A stretch of 64,000 nucleotides of DNA, taken from Luteibacter mycovicinus (lineage in GTDB: Bacteria; Pseudomonadota; Gammaproteobacteria; Xanthomonadales; Rhodanobacteraceae). This document shows positions 37,351-46,621 of this stretch, one piece after another. The notes under the pieces are model-generated. The model was not told where the DNA came from and ran no database searches. It worked only from the letters and a program-made list of their open reading frames with translations. The DNA lies in the NCBI RefSeq assembly GCF_000745235.1, contig NZ_JQNL01000001.1, positions 2,624,501 through 2,688,500 of the forward strand, in the 5' to 3' direction. Both the position numbers and the translations under genes were made by a program. How positions within the stretch are numbered: the stretch's first letter is position 1; each line of letters opens with the position of its first letter.

Positions 37351-37758
37351 GTGAGTTCGAATAGCATCGTGGATTTGCAAGAAGAGGTGACTCGGCTCGG
37401 GTCCCAGATCAATGCTCCTCCGTTGCTCCTGATAATCCCGTTGGCGCCTGTGTCAGATGGAACTCCTTACGTCGAGCTGTCTTCTGGGTCGTACAATTAC
37501 GTATCGTCCGAGCGCGGAGTCGAGAATTTCCGCCTTTCCTACACGAGTTCGGACGAACTTGTTTACCGGATCATGGATCGGGTCGTGTCGCAGATGGCGC
37601 TTGCGTTCGAACTTGACCACCGAGTTCAAGGGCAGGATTGGAGGCGGGTGTATTTCTCCCGGAGAGTGCTTCTGATGGCGCAGTTGCGTCCCGACTGGGG
37701 CGATAGGCAGGAGCGTGAGATTGCTGAGATTTTGGTCTCCGCTCCTTTTTCCGACTAG
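37351..37758 (+). CDS. Imm63-like immunity protein paired with the TNT toxin
   Basis: 135 aa from a GTG that overlaps the toxin stop (GTGA). The pattern GTPYVELSSGSYNYVSSERG, DELVYRIMDRVVSQMALAFE, GQDWRRVYF and PDWGDRQERE fits the Imm63 family of polymorphic-toxin immunity proteins as I remember it. Cytoplasmic, no membrane segment. It should neutralise the NAD glycohydrolase encoded just before it. The pairing is inferred from the overlap. Confidence 0.65.
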   Translation: MSSNSIVDLQEEVTRLGSQINAPPLLLIIPLAPVSDGTPYVELSSGSYNYVSSERGVENFRLSYTSSDELVYRIMDRVVSQMALAFELDHRVQGQDWRRVYFSRRVLLMAQLRPDWGDRQEREIAEILVSAPFSD

Positions 37759-37976
37759 CAACGGTATTTCGTACACGTTCAACCAGTGCGTTAGATCCCG
37801 TCGAGTTGCATCCACCGACGGGGCTCCGCGTCAAGTTGCAGAGCCCAGTTAGTTCGATTGAAGCATGGTTTCTAATATGGACGGAAAACCATGTGTGCTG
37901 TCCCGATTTGCGCGGATGCAGCTCCTGCTGGCTCACGGTGGTTTGGATAAGTCCTAGAGCGTTCATATCCCGCGAT

Positions 37977-40900
37977 GCAACGCTCCTCCGCACGCAGCTC
38001 GCCTCAGGCGGCGCGATCGCGCTGGCTTCGGGTCGTGACATCAACCTCGAAGCCACGCACGACAGCTGCAGCGAATCGCACGAGTCGACGGTCAAGAAGT
38101 CGGGCTTCGTCCTGAATCACGGCCTGGCGCCGATGCTGCAGGGCAAGACAACCGACCGCGATTCCTCGACGACCCAAACCATCGCCCACGGCACCACCCT
38201 CAGCGGCGACAGCGTGACTGCGGCGGCGGGTCGTAACATCGTCGGTGAAGGCGTGCAGATTGCCGCGACCAACGACGTCCTGCTCGCTGCCGGTAACGAC
38301 CTCACCCTGACCACGGCCGAGAGCACGTACAGCACGGGCCAGGACAAGTCCGTCACGTATACCGGCTTCTCGCGTCAGGGCCTCAACGATCACTACGGCA
38401 AGGTCAAGGACAACCAGGGCCAGAGCGATACGGAGATCACCCACACCGGCAGCCTGGTCGGCTCGACGGATGGGAAGGTCACGCTCACGGCGGGCAATAA
38501 CCTGCACCTGACCGGCACCGACGTCATCAGCAACAAGGCGACTACGATCGTCGCCAAAAACGTGACGATCGATGCGGCGGTGGATACGTCGGATACGACG
38601 CAGTTTCAGCGGCATAACGAAGGCGGCATCACGGTGGGTCTCGGTGGTTCCATGGTCGAGCTGGCGATGGACGCGCGGAATTCAGTGAAGCGGGGCAGCG
38701 AGGTCGACGATGACCGGCTGAAAGCGCTCTACGCCGCCAAGGCCTACTACGACGGCAAGGACATCCTCGATACGTATAAGACGCAGGGCATCGGCGCAGG
38801 CAAGGGCGGTGCTGGCCAGGAAGGCATTAACGTCCAGGTCGGCATCGGCGGTAAGAGTGCGAGCAGCAAGACCACCAGCCACGACGAGACGGCGTTCGGC
38901 AGTCACATCCGTAGCAACGGCGACGTCACCATCGCCGCGACCGGTGGCGACCTCAATATCATCGGCAGCGAAGTCATCGGCGACAACGTCGCCCTCGCGG
39001 CCGCCCATGACATCAATCTGCTAAGCCAGGCGGAGAATCATTCACTCAAGAACGATTCGAAGAACGGCAGCGGTGGCGTGGGGGTCAGCTTCGGCACGGA
39101 CGGTTTCGGTATCTATGCCGAGGCAAGCATTGGCAGCGGCAAGGCGCGCGGCAACGGCATCACGCATGCCGAGACGACGATCAACGCCGACAATGTGCTG
39201 ACGCTGATCAGTGGCAACGACACTACGATTCAGGGCGCCCAGCTTAAGGGCAATCAGGTTATCGCCAACATCGGCAACAACCTGACGATCCGCAGCGAGC
39301 AGGATACCGACGACTTCTCCAGCAAGACGATGCAGGCCGGGGCGAAGGTGATGTTTGGCCTGACCCAGAGCGGCTTTGTCAGTGCGAGTGGCTATTACAG
39401 CCAGGGCAAGATCGATAGCCACTATCAGAGTGTCAGTGAGGTCAGCGGAGTCAAGGCGGGGGACGGCGGCTTCCAGCTGGACGTGGGCGGAACCACGCAT
39501 CTGATCGGTGGGCAGATTGCCAGCAGTGCCGATGCGTCGAAGAACATCCTCAGCACGGGCGATCTGATTTACGAGGATCTGCATAACGAGTCGAAGTACA
39601 AGGCGAGCCAGGTCACGGTCAGTGGCGGCAGCACGATGGCGAGCAATATCTCCGGGGCGGTCGGTGCTGCAGTGGGTGCTATGACGCCGCAGCATGACAA
39701 TGTGAGTAGCGATACCCATTCGGGTATCGCGGGCGGGACCATTATTGTTCGCAACGACCCGGGTAAGGATCTGAGCGACCTGGATCGGAATCCGACGCTG
39801 GAGAACGAGGCGCTTAAGAATGCCTTCGATCAGGAGAAAGTTGCTGAGCAGCAGGAGCTGACCAGCCTGGCGGGCTACACGGGTATGCGTGGAGTGGGTG
39901 ATCTCGCCCAATACATGCAGAACCACAGTTCGTCCGATGCCGAGCGTGCGGCCTGGGGTGATGGCGGTCGTAACAAGGTCATTCTGCACGGGTTGGTGGG
40001 TGCGGTGATGGCGTCGCTTGGTGGCGGCAATGCGATCCAGGGCACCGTTGGCGGTGCGACCAGCGAAGCGGCATCGAAGGCGATGCAGCAGTTTCTATTT
40101 GAGCAAGGCGTGGCGCCGGGAAGTGAGGACTGGAATGCCCTTATGGAACTGGGAAGTGCCGCCATTGGAGGGGTTTCTGGACAAGGTTCCGGCGCGGCCG
40201 TGGCGCTGAACGGAGATAAGTACAATCGGCAAATACATCCAGAACTGGTGACCTTCATTGCTGACGGCGTGGCCGCAAAATATGCGGAAGCGAAAGGTAT
40301 ATCAGAGGATGAGGCTCGTGGCTTACTTATTCGTGCCGCCATGGCGGAAAATGATGACTTCAGCGCGCGATACATCGGCACTGTGGACACAGAACAATCG
40401 CGAACCGATGCAATGATTTTCCTCTATTACAACACTCCTTTTGGTGCCCAGGGATTGCGATACGATCTGTCTTCGTGGGGCGACGATAAGTCAGATGCAA
40501 CATTAGGATCGGCGATGCTTGTGCAAGATCAGAGGGCGATGGGTTACGTTCTTGAAGCTATGAATCCAACTGGTGATTCGGCCGTCGAAAAAGCCCTCAG
40601 AGGATATTACGTGGGTGCGAGCTATCCGGAGCGCTATGACGCATGGGAAAAAAGGGACACTGCGCAGTTCTTGAGCTTCAATGCTCAGCTGGCACTCGCC
40701 GGTGGTCTTGCTGGAACGAGCGCGATCAACGTCGCTGGCCAAGGTCAGACCGTCATGAGCATGATTCAGTCGACACTCGCGGCGCGAGCTGGAGCGGGCC
40801 TGATCGCCGGAGGTGTAAATGCGGCGTCTCAATACTCTCAAGGAGAGCCCGTACGCGTAAGCAATGTGCTCGTTGCAACCGCTACGGGGAGCCTAGGGGC

Positions 40901-41201
40901 TGGGGGCGGCTTTTGGTGGAATACTGCTGTCGGGTCGGCGGGTGGATTCGTGCAAACCGAGTACAACAATTGGCAATACAATGAAAACAAAAGCGTTGCT
41001 TTGAATACAGTAGCCGCTGGAGCAACAGCAGGCGGCGGTTACTTGGCCGGAGAGAAATTTTCGACTTGGCTCGGTACAAGGACAGCGAACTCATTCGCTC
41101 CAGCTGTCGGAGGAAATGTACTCGGTCCGATAATAAGCGAGCTCTTAGGGCCGCTGTTAGATCTGGATAAAAAGCCTTCTCCCGCGGCTGAGACGAAGTG
41201 A
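37977..41201 (+). pseudogene. third cdiA fragment, diverged, with a hydrophobic C-terminus
   Basis: About 1070 codons of CdiA-like sequence beginning abruptly at LASGGAIALASGRDINLEA; the 170 bases of open frame before it (from 37806) do not look like CdiA. It has hemagglutinin-2 repeats and pre-toxin region but no signal or TPS domain. After YNRQIHPEL (near 40222) the tail is unique: an alpha-helical stretch, then Gly/Ala-rich hydrophobic segments (AGAGLIAGGVNAASQ, VATATGSLGAGGG, GAGATAGGGYLAGE-like runs) as in membrane-active CdiA tails. A two-TM protein follows 10 bases later. Less similar to the intact cdiA than the second fragment, so it is probably older or of foreign origin. Confidence 0.75.
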
Positions 41202-41211
41202 AAGGGAAGAT

Positions 41212-41517
41212 ATGATAAAGCTACTTAAATGTTTGGCTTTTGGCGGCATGTTCGCGCTCCTGACGATTGTCTTAGGCGTAGGTCTGTACTTGCTCATCTA
41301 CGTCATGCGGGGGTTTGAAGTCGACGCTGTGGTTGTGCGCTATATCCTGAATCGTGCGTCGAGAGCTGCCGTCGTGGTGGGCATTGCGATGGCCTTTGTT
41401 CAGGCAATTCACTACCCGAAGGGCAATTCGGAGACCGATGGCGGTGGCGCAGGTCGGCAATCCCGGGGTGGTGGCGAGCAGGTGAAGGGAAGTGAACACG
41501 ATGAAAGTGATAAGTGA
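41212..41517 (+). CDS. two-TM putative immunity protein for the hydrophobic CdiA tail
   Basis: 101 aa, good ribosome binding site (AAGGGAAGA). Two hydrophobic segments (about residues 8-32 and 50-66), then a polar tail of Gly, Asp, Glu and Lys. Starts 10 bases after the third cdiA fragment. A small inner-membrane immunity protein is what is expected for a membrane-active toxin. A related protein is encoded at 43807. The function is inferred. Confidence 0.6.
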   Translation: MIKLLKCLAFGGMFALLTIVLGVGLYLLIYVMRGFEVDAVVVRYILNRASRAAVVVGIAMAFVQAIHYPKGNSETDGGGAGRQSRGGGEQVKGSEHDESDK

Positions 41518-41969
41518 GCGCTTGAGCCGGCGGCATCAGCGTTTTTGCGCAAGCGACGCTAGTGTGGCAGTTCGGCGTCGCGATGCAGGCGGCCAAGGGC
41601 GACGAGTCGTGTAGCGTCGCGATGTTCGCAGTAACGCGCCGGGGCGACTTTGGACGTGGCAAGTGCAAGTGACAACCGGGACAATTTTACGGGGTGGCGA
41701 CAAATCCACTGCAATGCCCGCGATGGCCCTGAGGAGCTTGGTCGTAGACCTGTCGCCCGCTGATCCGTTCGATTCGCATCTGTGTAATACCGGAGCCCTC
41801 GGCCGGTGGCTTGAACTGCAGATATGTAGCACCGAAAGGAATGCATAGCGAATCACTCCTGCTCGAGATAGACGCTCTCTTCGACGCGGAGGGCATGCCG
41901 TGGATGTATTTCACCCTTATTTCGGATAAATGGAGATGAATGGGCCGGTGACTGATTAGGCTTAGGGCG
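41518..41969. other. gap with no convincing gene
   Basis: 452 bases between the two-TM gene and the IS3 element. I see no complete gene. A frame ending at 41939 (ATG at 41841, LLLEIDALFDAEGMPWMYFT...) has protein-like composition and may be the end of a decayed orphan immunity gene, but I cannot place it in a family. Confidence 0.4.
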
Positions 41970-42035
41970 ACGTCCCCCCAGATTTGAGTAGCGGCCCGGT
42001 TTCGAGTCCAATCCCCCACGAGAAGGAGATTGGAT

Positions 42036-42296
42036 GTGAAGAAACGCTTTTCCGAAGAACAGATCATCGGCTTCCTACGCGAGGTCGAGGCCGGCATGGC
42101 GGTCAAAGACCTGTGTCGCAAGCACGGCTTCAGTGAAGCCTCGTACTACCTGTGGCGAAGCAAGTTCGGCGGTATGAGCGTGCCGGAGGCCAAGCGACTG
42201 AAGGACCTGGAGACTGAGAACGGCCGGCTGAAGAAGCTGCTGGCCGAGCAGCTTCTGGAAAATGAGGTCATCAAGGATGCCCTGCGAAAAAAATGA
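42036..42296 (+). CDS. IS3-family transposase OrfA
   Basis: 86 aa from the GTG at 42036 behind AAGGAGA. A helix-turn-helix ([37 protein letters not shown]) is followed by a leucine zipper ([20 protein letters not shown]). It ends at A7-TGA, and orfB begins at the overlapping ATG, the usual arrangement for making the OrfAB transposase by -1 frameshifting. Confidence 0.9.
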   Translation: MKKRFSEEQIIGFLREVEAGMAVKDLCRKHGFSEASYYLWRSKFGGMSVPEAKRLKDLETENGRLKKLLAEQLLENEVIKDALRKK

Positions 42297-43110
42297 TGAG
42301 CGCACCGGACCGGCGTGAGCTGGTGCGCTATCTTGTCGGCCGAGAGTTGAGCGAGCGCCGTTCGCTGGCGATTGCCGACATGAGCGCAAGCGCCTACCGC
42401 TACGAGCCGCGCCCGGACCGTAACGTCGGACTCCGCGAGATGATCTTCGCGCTGGCGAATCGCCATAAACGCTATGGCGTGGGCATGATCTATTTGAAGC
42501 TTCGCCAGGCCGGACACGCAGTGAATTACAAGCGGGTCGAGCGCCTGTATCAGGAGGCCAGCCTCCAGGTGCGGCGGCGCAAGCGAAAGAAAGTCCCGCC
42601 GGCCGAAAGGCAGCCGCTGCTTCGCCCGGCGGCTGCGAACGAGGTTTGGTCGATTGATTTCGTGTTTGACCGCACCGCCGAGGGCCGCGTCATCAAATGT
42701 CTGACGATCGTCGACGACGCGACGCATGAGGCTGTCGCCATAGAAATCGAGCGAGCCATCTCGGGCATCGGCGTGACGCGCGTCATGGATCGCCTAGCCG
42801 TCACGCGCGGCCTACCCAGGGTAATTCGTAGCGATAACGGAAAGGAGTTCTGTGGCAAGGCGATGGTCGCCTGGGCTCACGACCGTGGCGTGCAATTGAG
42901 GCATATCGAGCCCGGCAAGCCGAACCAGAATGCCTACATCGAATCGTTCAACGGACGGCTACGCGATGAATGCCTCAACGAGCACTGGTTTCCCAGCCTT
43001 CTGCACGCCGCACAGAAATCGAAAACTGGCGCCGTGAATACAAAGAGGAGCGACCGAAAAAAGCACTGGGCGGACTGACGCCCGCCGCCTATGCAAAACA
43101 GTTACAGTAA
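42293..43110 (+). pseudogene. IS3-family transposase OrfB, frameshifted near the end
   Basis: rve integrase core with the DDE residues visible: [19 protein letters not shown] and [12 protein letters not shown]. The frame breaks near 43008, after LLHA: one base is missing, so the frame ends early at 43078, while the expected end ([14 protein letters not shown] ... [10 protein letters not shown]) is in another frame to 43110. The catalytic triad is before the break, but the C-terminal segment is lost, so activity is doubtful. Confidence 0.85.
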
Positions 43111-43152
43111 TTCCGGACTCAAACCGGACCGCTACTGAAGGCGGGGGGACGT

Positions 43153-43793
43153 CGTCAGGAGGCCAAGCTGTCGGTGCGCCGTTGCCGTAAGGCGAAGCGT
43201 CCAGTCGGCGAGCGCCATAAGCTGCGCGCATCGTGTCGGCCGAACGACGCCTGGAGCATGGACTTTGTCTTCGACGCACTAGCCAACGGGCGCCGGATCA
43301 AGTGTCTGACCGTAGTCGATGACTTCACTCGTGAGAGCGTGGACATCGCCGTGGACCATGGCATCAGCGGTGCCTATGTCGTGCGGCTTCTCGATCAGGC
43401 GGCCTGCTTTCGTGGCTATCCACGCCCCATACGAACCGACAACGGGTCGGAATTCACCAGTCGCGCTTTTATCGCTTGGACGCAGCAGCACGGCATCGAG
43501 CACATCCTCATCGAACCGGGCTGCCCCACGCAGAACGGCTACATCGAAAGCTTCAACGGCAGGTTCCGCGACGAGTGTCTCAACGAGCACTGGTTCACGT
43601 CACTAACCCAAGCGCGTGACGTCATTGGACCCTGGCGTCGGGATTACAACGAGGTTCGGCCCCATAGCAGCTGTGGCCGCATCCCACCATCGCAATTCGC
43701 TGCCCACCACCGCGCACAATCTAACAACAACGCAGTAATCTTCAACCCCGGACTTTCACAGTGATCACTGGTACGGCGGCTGGGGGCAGGTCA
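43153..43793 (+). mobile_element. right part of a second IS3-family element
   Basis: Holds the 3' two thirds of an IS407-like orfB (43156-43764), beginning in mid-gene at [16 protein letters not shown], with DDE residues in [18 protein letters not shown] and [12 protein letters not shown] and the usual end [17 protein letters not shown]. It ends with GGGGGCAGGTCA, a typical IS3 right terminus. The 5' half and orfA are absent from the other side of the element at 41970, so that insertion was accompanied by a deletion. Confidence 0.85.
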
Positions 43794-43806
43794 CGGTCAG
43801 CGTGCG

Positions 43807-44055
43807 ATGCAAGATGGACCCATTGAATTGAATTTCTTTCTCAAGGCTGTACTAGTAAGTGGCATCTTCTTCCTGCTTACCTTTATCGTTGTGCTGGCCG
43901 GAGGCGGCATCTATTGCATTGTTCGAGGTGTCAATGTTGATTGGCCCCTGTTCCGTACCATGGCTTTGCAGGCGGCCAAGTCGGGTGAGACATGTGGCCT
44001 CTCGATGTTCGTTCTAATGTGCCTGGGCTACTACGGTCGTGACAGGCGGAAGTGA
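43807..44055 (+). CDS. orphan two-TM immunity-like membrane protein
   Basis: 82 aa with two hydrophobic segments (LKAVLVSGIFFLLTFIVVLA and a second near LSMFVLMCLGYYG). It aligns by eye with the putative immunity protein at 41212: the order of LLT, IY, RG.[ND]VD and the second helix is shared. No toxin sequence precedes it, only the end of an IS, so it is probably an orphan immunity gene whose toxin was removed by the IS. Confidence 0.5.
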   Translation: MQDGPIELNFFLKAVLVSGIFFLLTFIVVLAGGGIYCIVRGVNVDWPLFRTMALQAAKSGETCGLSMFVLMCLGYYGRDRRK

Positions 44056-44212
44056 CCGATCGGGCGATCCGCTGAGTGACGGTCGTCCCGTAGCCCGCAG
44101 CAAAGGGCGCCGCATTGAGATGTATGCCCTTGAGCGATTTTGTTGATTTCCGCGACTGAGGATTACGTGTGAGGCCTATATCCGACATGGGTCCGTTCAA
44201 GGAGCGGTCCCG

Positions 44213-44560
44213 ATGAGGGGCAGATACAGCGCAGCTTTTGTCATTCCGCGTGGATCCACCAAACGCCTGGATACAGATGGATGGACGTTTCTTCACCACG
44301 GGGTTGTATCTCCCGAAGTCAAAGAAGGCCTGATTCGCGAACTCGGTCTCGATTTCATTGACTCGTATGACGAAGCCGAGAAGTACGGAGCGGGACTTGT
44401 CGAGTTGTCGGCGATCCACGCAGCGGACGGCGCTTTGGAAGAACTGTACATAAAGCTTTATGGCAGTTCTGATGCGACAAACCTTCAGCGTGCCTGGTCG
44501 GTCCTGAAGGTGACAGGCTGTGAGCTCTTTATTCCTTCGCTGCGCGATACGCGTGGTTAG
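44213..44560 (+). CDS. hypothetical protein, possible orphan immunity gene
   Basis: 115 aa, no signal peptide or membrane helix; acidic C-terminal half (SYDEAEKYGAG, DGALEELYIKLYGSS). I do not recognise it. It lies at the far end of the CDI cassette array among orphan immunity-like genes, with weaker GC bias than the chromosome, which makes a cytoplasmic immunity role possible but unproven. Confidence 0.45.
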   Translation: MRGRYSAAFVIPRGSTKRLDTDGWTFLHHGVVSPEVKEGLIRELGLDFIDSYDEAEKYGAGLVELSAIHAADGALEELYIKLYGSSDATNLQRAWSVLKVTGCELFIPSLRDTRG

Positions 44561-44592
44561 CCGATGGCGATTTGCTCCAGTCGGAGCTTCCT

Positions 44593-44787
44593 GTGTCGCA
44601 CGAGATAGTGCAAGTGCTCCGCGCCTCAAGGCGCGCCAAGGTCGAGGTCTACGGTGTGCAAGCGGTTGCCGCGTCGCCTGACAACTTCGGTAACTGGATA
44701 GCTGATTTCACCACCGATCATGGATCTATGCGGTTTCTCCACGACCGCGGGCAATTGTTTGTCGACGAGGTCGAGGTGACTGGGTAA
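44593..44787 (+). CDS. short hypothetical protein
   Basis: 64 aa from GTG at 44593 (a TTG at 44572 is possible). Composition is protein-like (VEVYGVQAVAASPDNFGNWI, ending VDEVEVTG). Family not recognised. It is the last frame of the array; it may be the remains of an immunity gene. Between 44787 and the GST gene at 45006 I see nothing else. Confidence 0.35.
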   Translation: MSHEIVQVLRASRRAKVEVYGVQAVAASPDNFGNWIADFTTDHGSMRFLHDRGQLFVDEVEVTG

Positions 44788-45005
44788 GTCACTCGCGGGA
44801 CGACGGCCTGGCCTGAACTGGCTACGGTTTACCGATCGTCGAATTGGTCAGTCTTCGATCTCATTCGCGCACTCACCGGAGGCGCCCCGATGGTCGATAT
44901 CGAGTAAATGCCAGTCAATAAGCGCTGAATCTTCGGCTCGTCGGCGCAACGTCTGGCGAATCGCCGTGCTAACGTGCGGCAACACAGCGAGAAGGGCCCC
45001 CGCCC

Positions 45006-45659
45006 ATGACCATCACCATCACCGCCTTCGAACGCTCCCCCGACGGTGGCAAAGGTCTCTCCCGCGACACCCGCGTCCGCTGGGCCCTCGAAGAAGTCGG
45101 CCAGCCCTACGAAGTCCGCCCTGTCTCCTTCCGCGCCCTGAAAGAACCCGCGCACCTTGCCCTGCACCCCTTCGGCCAGATCCCCACCTACGAAGAAGGC
45201 GACCTGGCCCTCTTCGAAACCGGCGCAATTGTCCTCCACATTGCCGAATGCCACCCGGGCCTGTTTCCTACAAACCCCGATGCCCGCTCGCGCGCCATCG
45301 CCTGGATGTTCGCCGCGATCAACACCGTCGAGCCACCCATGCTCGAGCTCGTCACGGCAAGGTTTCTCGAAGGCGACAAACCCTGGTCGAAGGAACGCCT
45401 CCCGCTGATCATGGACCGCATCCGCGATCGTTTCGTCCAGCTGTCCGCCCGCCTCGGCGATGCCGACTGGCTCGACGGCGCATTCAGCGCGGGTGACCTG
45501 GTGATGGCGTCGGTGCTTCTGCGGTCACGGCCGTCCGGCGTGCTCGACGAGTTTCCCCGGCTGGCCGCGTACGTAGCGCGCGCCGAGGCGCGACCCGCCT
45601 ATCAACGCGCGTTCGCTGCCCAGCTGGCTACCTTCACGAGCGCCCCGCATCCGGGTTGA
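45006..45659 (+). CDS. glutathione S-transferase family protein
   Basis: 217 aa. N-terminal thioredoxin-like GST domain (RVRWALEEVGQPYEVRPV, the cis-Pro turn FGQIPTYEEGDLALFETGAIV with the glutathione-binding ES/ET pair) and a helical C-terminal domain (GDADWLDGAFSAGDLVMASVL). Cytoplasmic; the substrate is unknown. Stands alone, and convergent with the outer membrane protein gene. Confidence 0.85.
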   Translation: MTITITAFERSPDGGKGLSRDTRVRWALEEVGQPYEVRPVSFRALKEPAHLALHPFGQIPTYEEGDLALFETGAIVLHIAECHPGLFPTNPDARSRAIAWMFAAINTVEPPMLELVTARFLEGDKPWSKERLPLIMDRIRDRFVQLSARLGDADWLDGAFSAGDLVMASVLLRSRPSGVLDEFPRLAAYVARAEARPAYQRAFAAQLATFTSAPHPG

Positions 45660-45711
45660 TCCGGTAGCGAGCCACCGTGCGCGAGCGAGGCTCCGCACGG
45701 TGGCCATGCCA

Positions 45712-46347
45712 TTACAGGTGCGCTTCGATCGCCATGCCGAGCACGCGCGTCGACAGCGTCCGATGTCTGGAAGCAATCCCGGAGATCTGTGAGGTGTAAC
45801 GCGTCACATCGATGCCAACGTCGAGATGCGACGTCACCGCATACCCCACCCCAAGCCCGAGATAACGACTGCCGCCCTTGAGCGTCCCACGGTAATAGTC
45901 CGAACCCGGGCCAGCCTGCGTGTGGCTCCAGTGCTGCGTTCGCATGCGGGCGATACCGGCGCGGCCGGTGACGGAGAAGCTCTGCGGCAGCTCCCATTTC
46001 AGGTTGGCGCCGATGAGTACGGCACGCGATCCGATCTCGCTTCGCGTGCTCAGCGGATACGTCCGGCTGCCGTACCGGTGCGTGCCCGTGGCGCGGTACT
46101 TCACCTTGCCCAGGTCCGCGTAGCCAAGCTCGGCACCGAGGGCGACGTGTTCACCCATGCCCCAGCGATAACCGCCACCGAGTTCATAGGCGCGTGCGGA
46201 CTTGCCGTCATAGAGCTTGCTCGGTACGGCGTAGCGAGCTTTGCCGATATCGGCACGGAGGAAAGCGCCGGCCGGGTTGGCGGCGGCGGTGAAGGAAGCG
46301 GCTGTCAGAGCCAGGGCGGCTGTGGTGACGAGCAAGACCTTTTGCAT
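45712..46347 (-). CDS. small outer membrane beta-barrel protein
   Basis: 211 aa from the ATG at 46347, giving signal peptide MQKVLLVTTAALALTAASFTAAA. The mature part is made of alternating short strands (YELGGGYRWGMGEHVALGAELGYADLG, GLGVGYAVTSHLDVGIDVTRY) typical of 8-stranded OmpA/OmpW/Ail-like barrels. It is related to the protein at 53556 and to the remnant at 51187. The function is unknown. Confidence 0.7.
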   Translation of the reverse strand: MQKVLLVTTAALALTAASFTAAANPAGAFLRADIGKARYAVPSKLYDGKSARAYELGGGYRWGMGEHVALGAELGYADLGKVKYRATGTHRYGSRTYPLSTRSEIGSRAVLIGANLKWELPQSFSVTGRAGIARMRTQHWSHTQAGPGSDYYRGTLKGGSRYLGLGVGYAVTSHLDVGIDVTRYTSQISGIASRHRTLSTRVLGMAIEAHL

Positions 46348-46621
46348 GAGGCATCCTTGTGAAGCGTGCAGCATTCCGTCGGGCGGTGCGCCGACGGGCC
46401 GTGGAGGCGACGGCAGTCTAGGCGGAGTGCGCCATCACGAGGATGGGGGACGACGGCATCGACAGGGGGCCATCGGACAGCCTCAGGGCGAGAATTCAAT
46501 CGCCAGCGCAAGTGGTTACGCGCACCCGCCCGTGCTTCTCAGCAAGCGCTTACGTGGGACTGGGAGAAGGACTACGCACGGTCGTGCACCAAGATCACAA
46601 AGAGCGTGCGCCCAACGGAAC

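Larger units (their letters stand above)
32693..37354 (+). pseudogene. cdiA fragment without secretion domain, ending in a TNT-type NADase toxin
   Basis: A 1553-codon open frame with no signal peptide, TPS domain or ribosome binding site. From about 32765 it copies the intact CdiA (YTTHPGSASPYLIETDPRF onward), then follows the same hemagglutinin-2 and pre-toxin architecture in diverged form up to YNRELHVDE (near 36291), after which the sequence is unique. The last ~110 residues match the TNT domain: ANMGFADKPI, GTRLDRYGDTAGSFLSPVGT, YSEYEVIKPLPVIQGEIAP, FGQSGGGVQML and LLDNGYLRK. TNT domains hydrolyse NAD+. It probably becomes expressed only after recombination into the intact cdiA. Confidence 0.8.
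41970..43152 (+). mobile_element. IS3-family insertion sequence (probably IS407 group)
   Basis: About 1.18 kb. Left end ACGTCCCCCCAGATTTGAGTAG and right end (reverse complement) ACGTCCCCCCGCCTTCAGTAGC are imperfect inverted repeats; ACGT flanks the C/G runs on both sides and could be part of the ends or a 4-base target duplication. It contains orfA and a frameshifted orfB, overlapping at an A7 slippery run (42287-42293). It is inserted against, or has recombined with, another IS3-type element whose remainder follows at 43153. Confidence 0.85.

Noticed and set aside
37759..37976. Small frame at 37867 (MVSNMDGKPCVLSRFARMQL) as a gene
   Set aside because: About 30 codons, no family resemblance and no ribosome binding site; probably junction debris between cassettes.
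18649..44787. Prophage or integrative element
   Set aside because: No integrase, phage structural gene, tRNA attachment site or conjugation gene; the CDI genes and IS elements explain the content.
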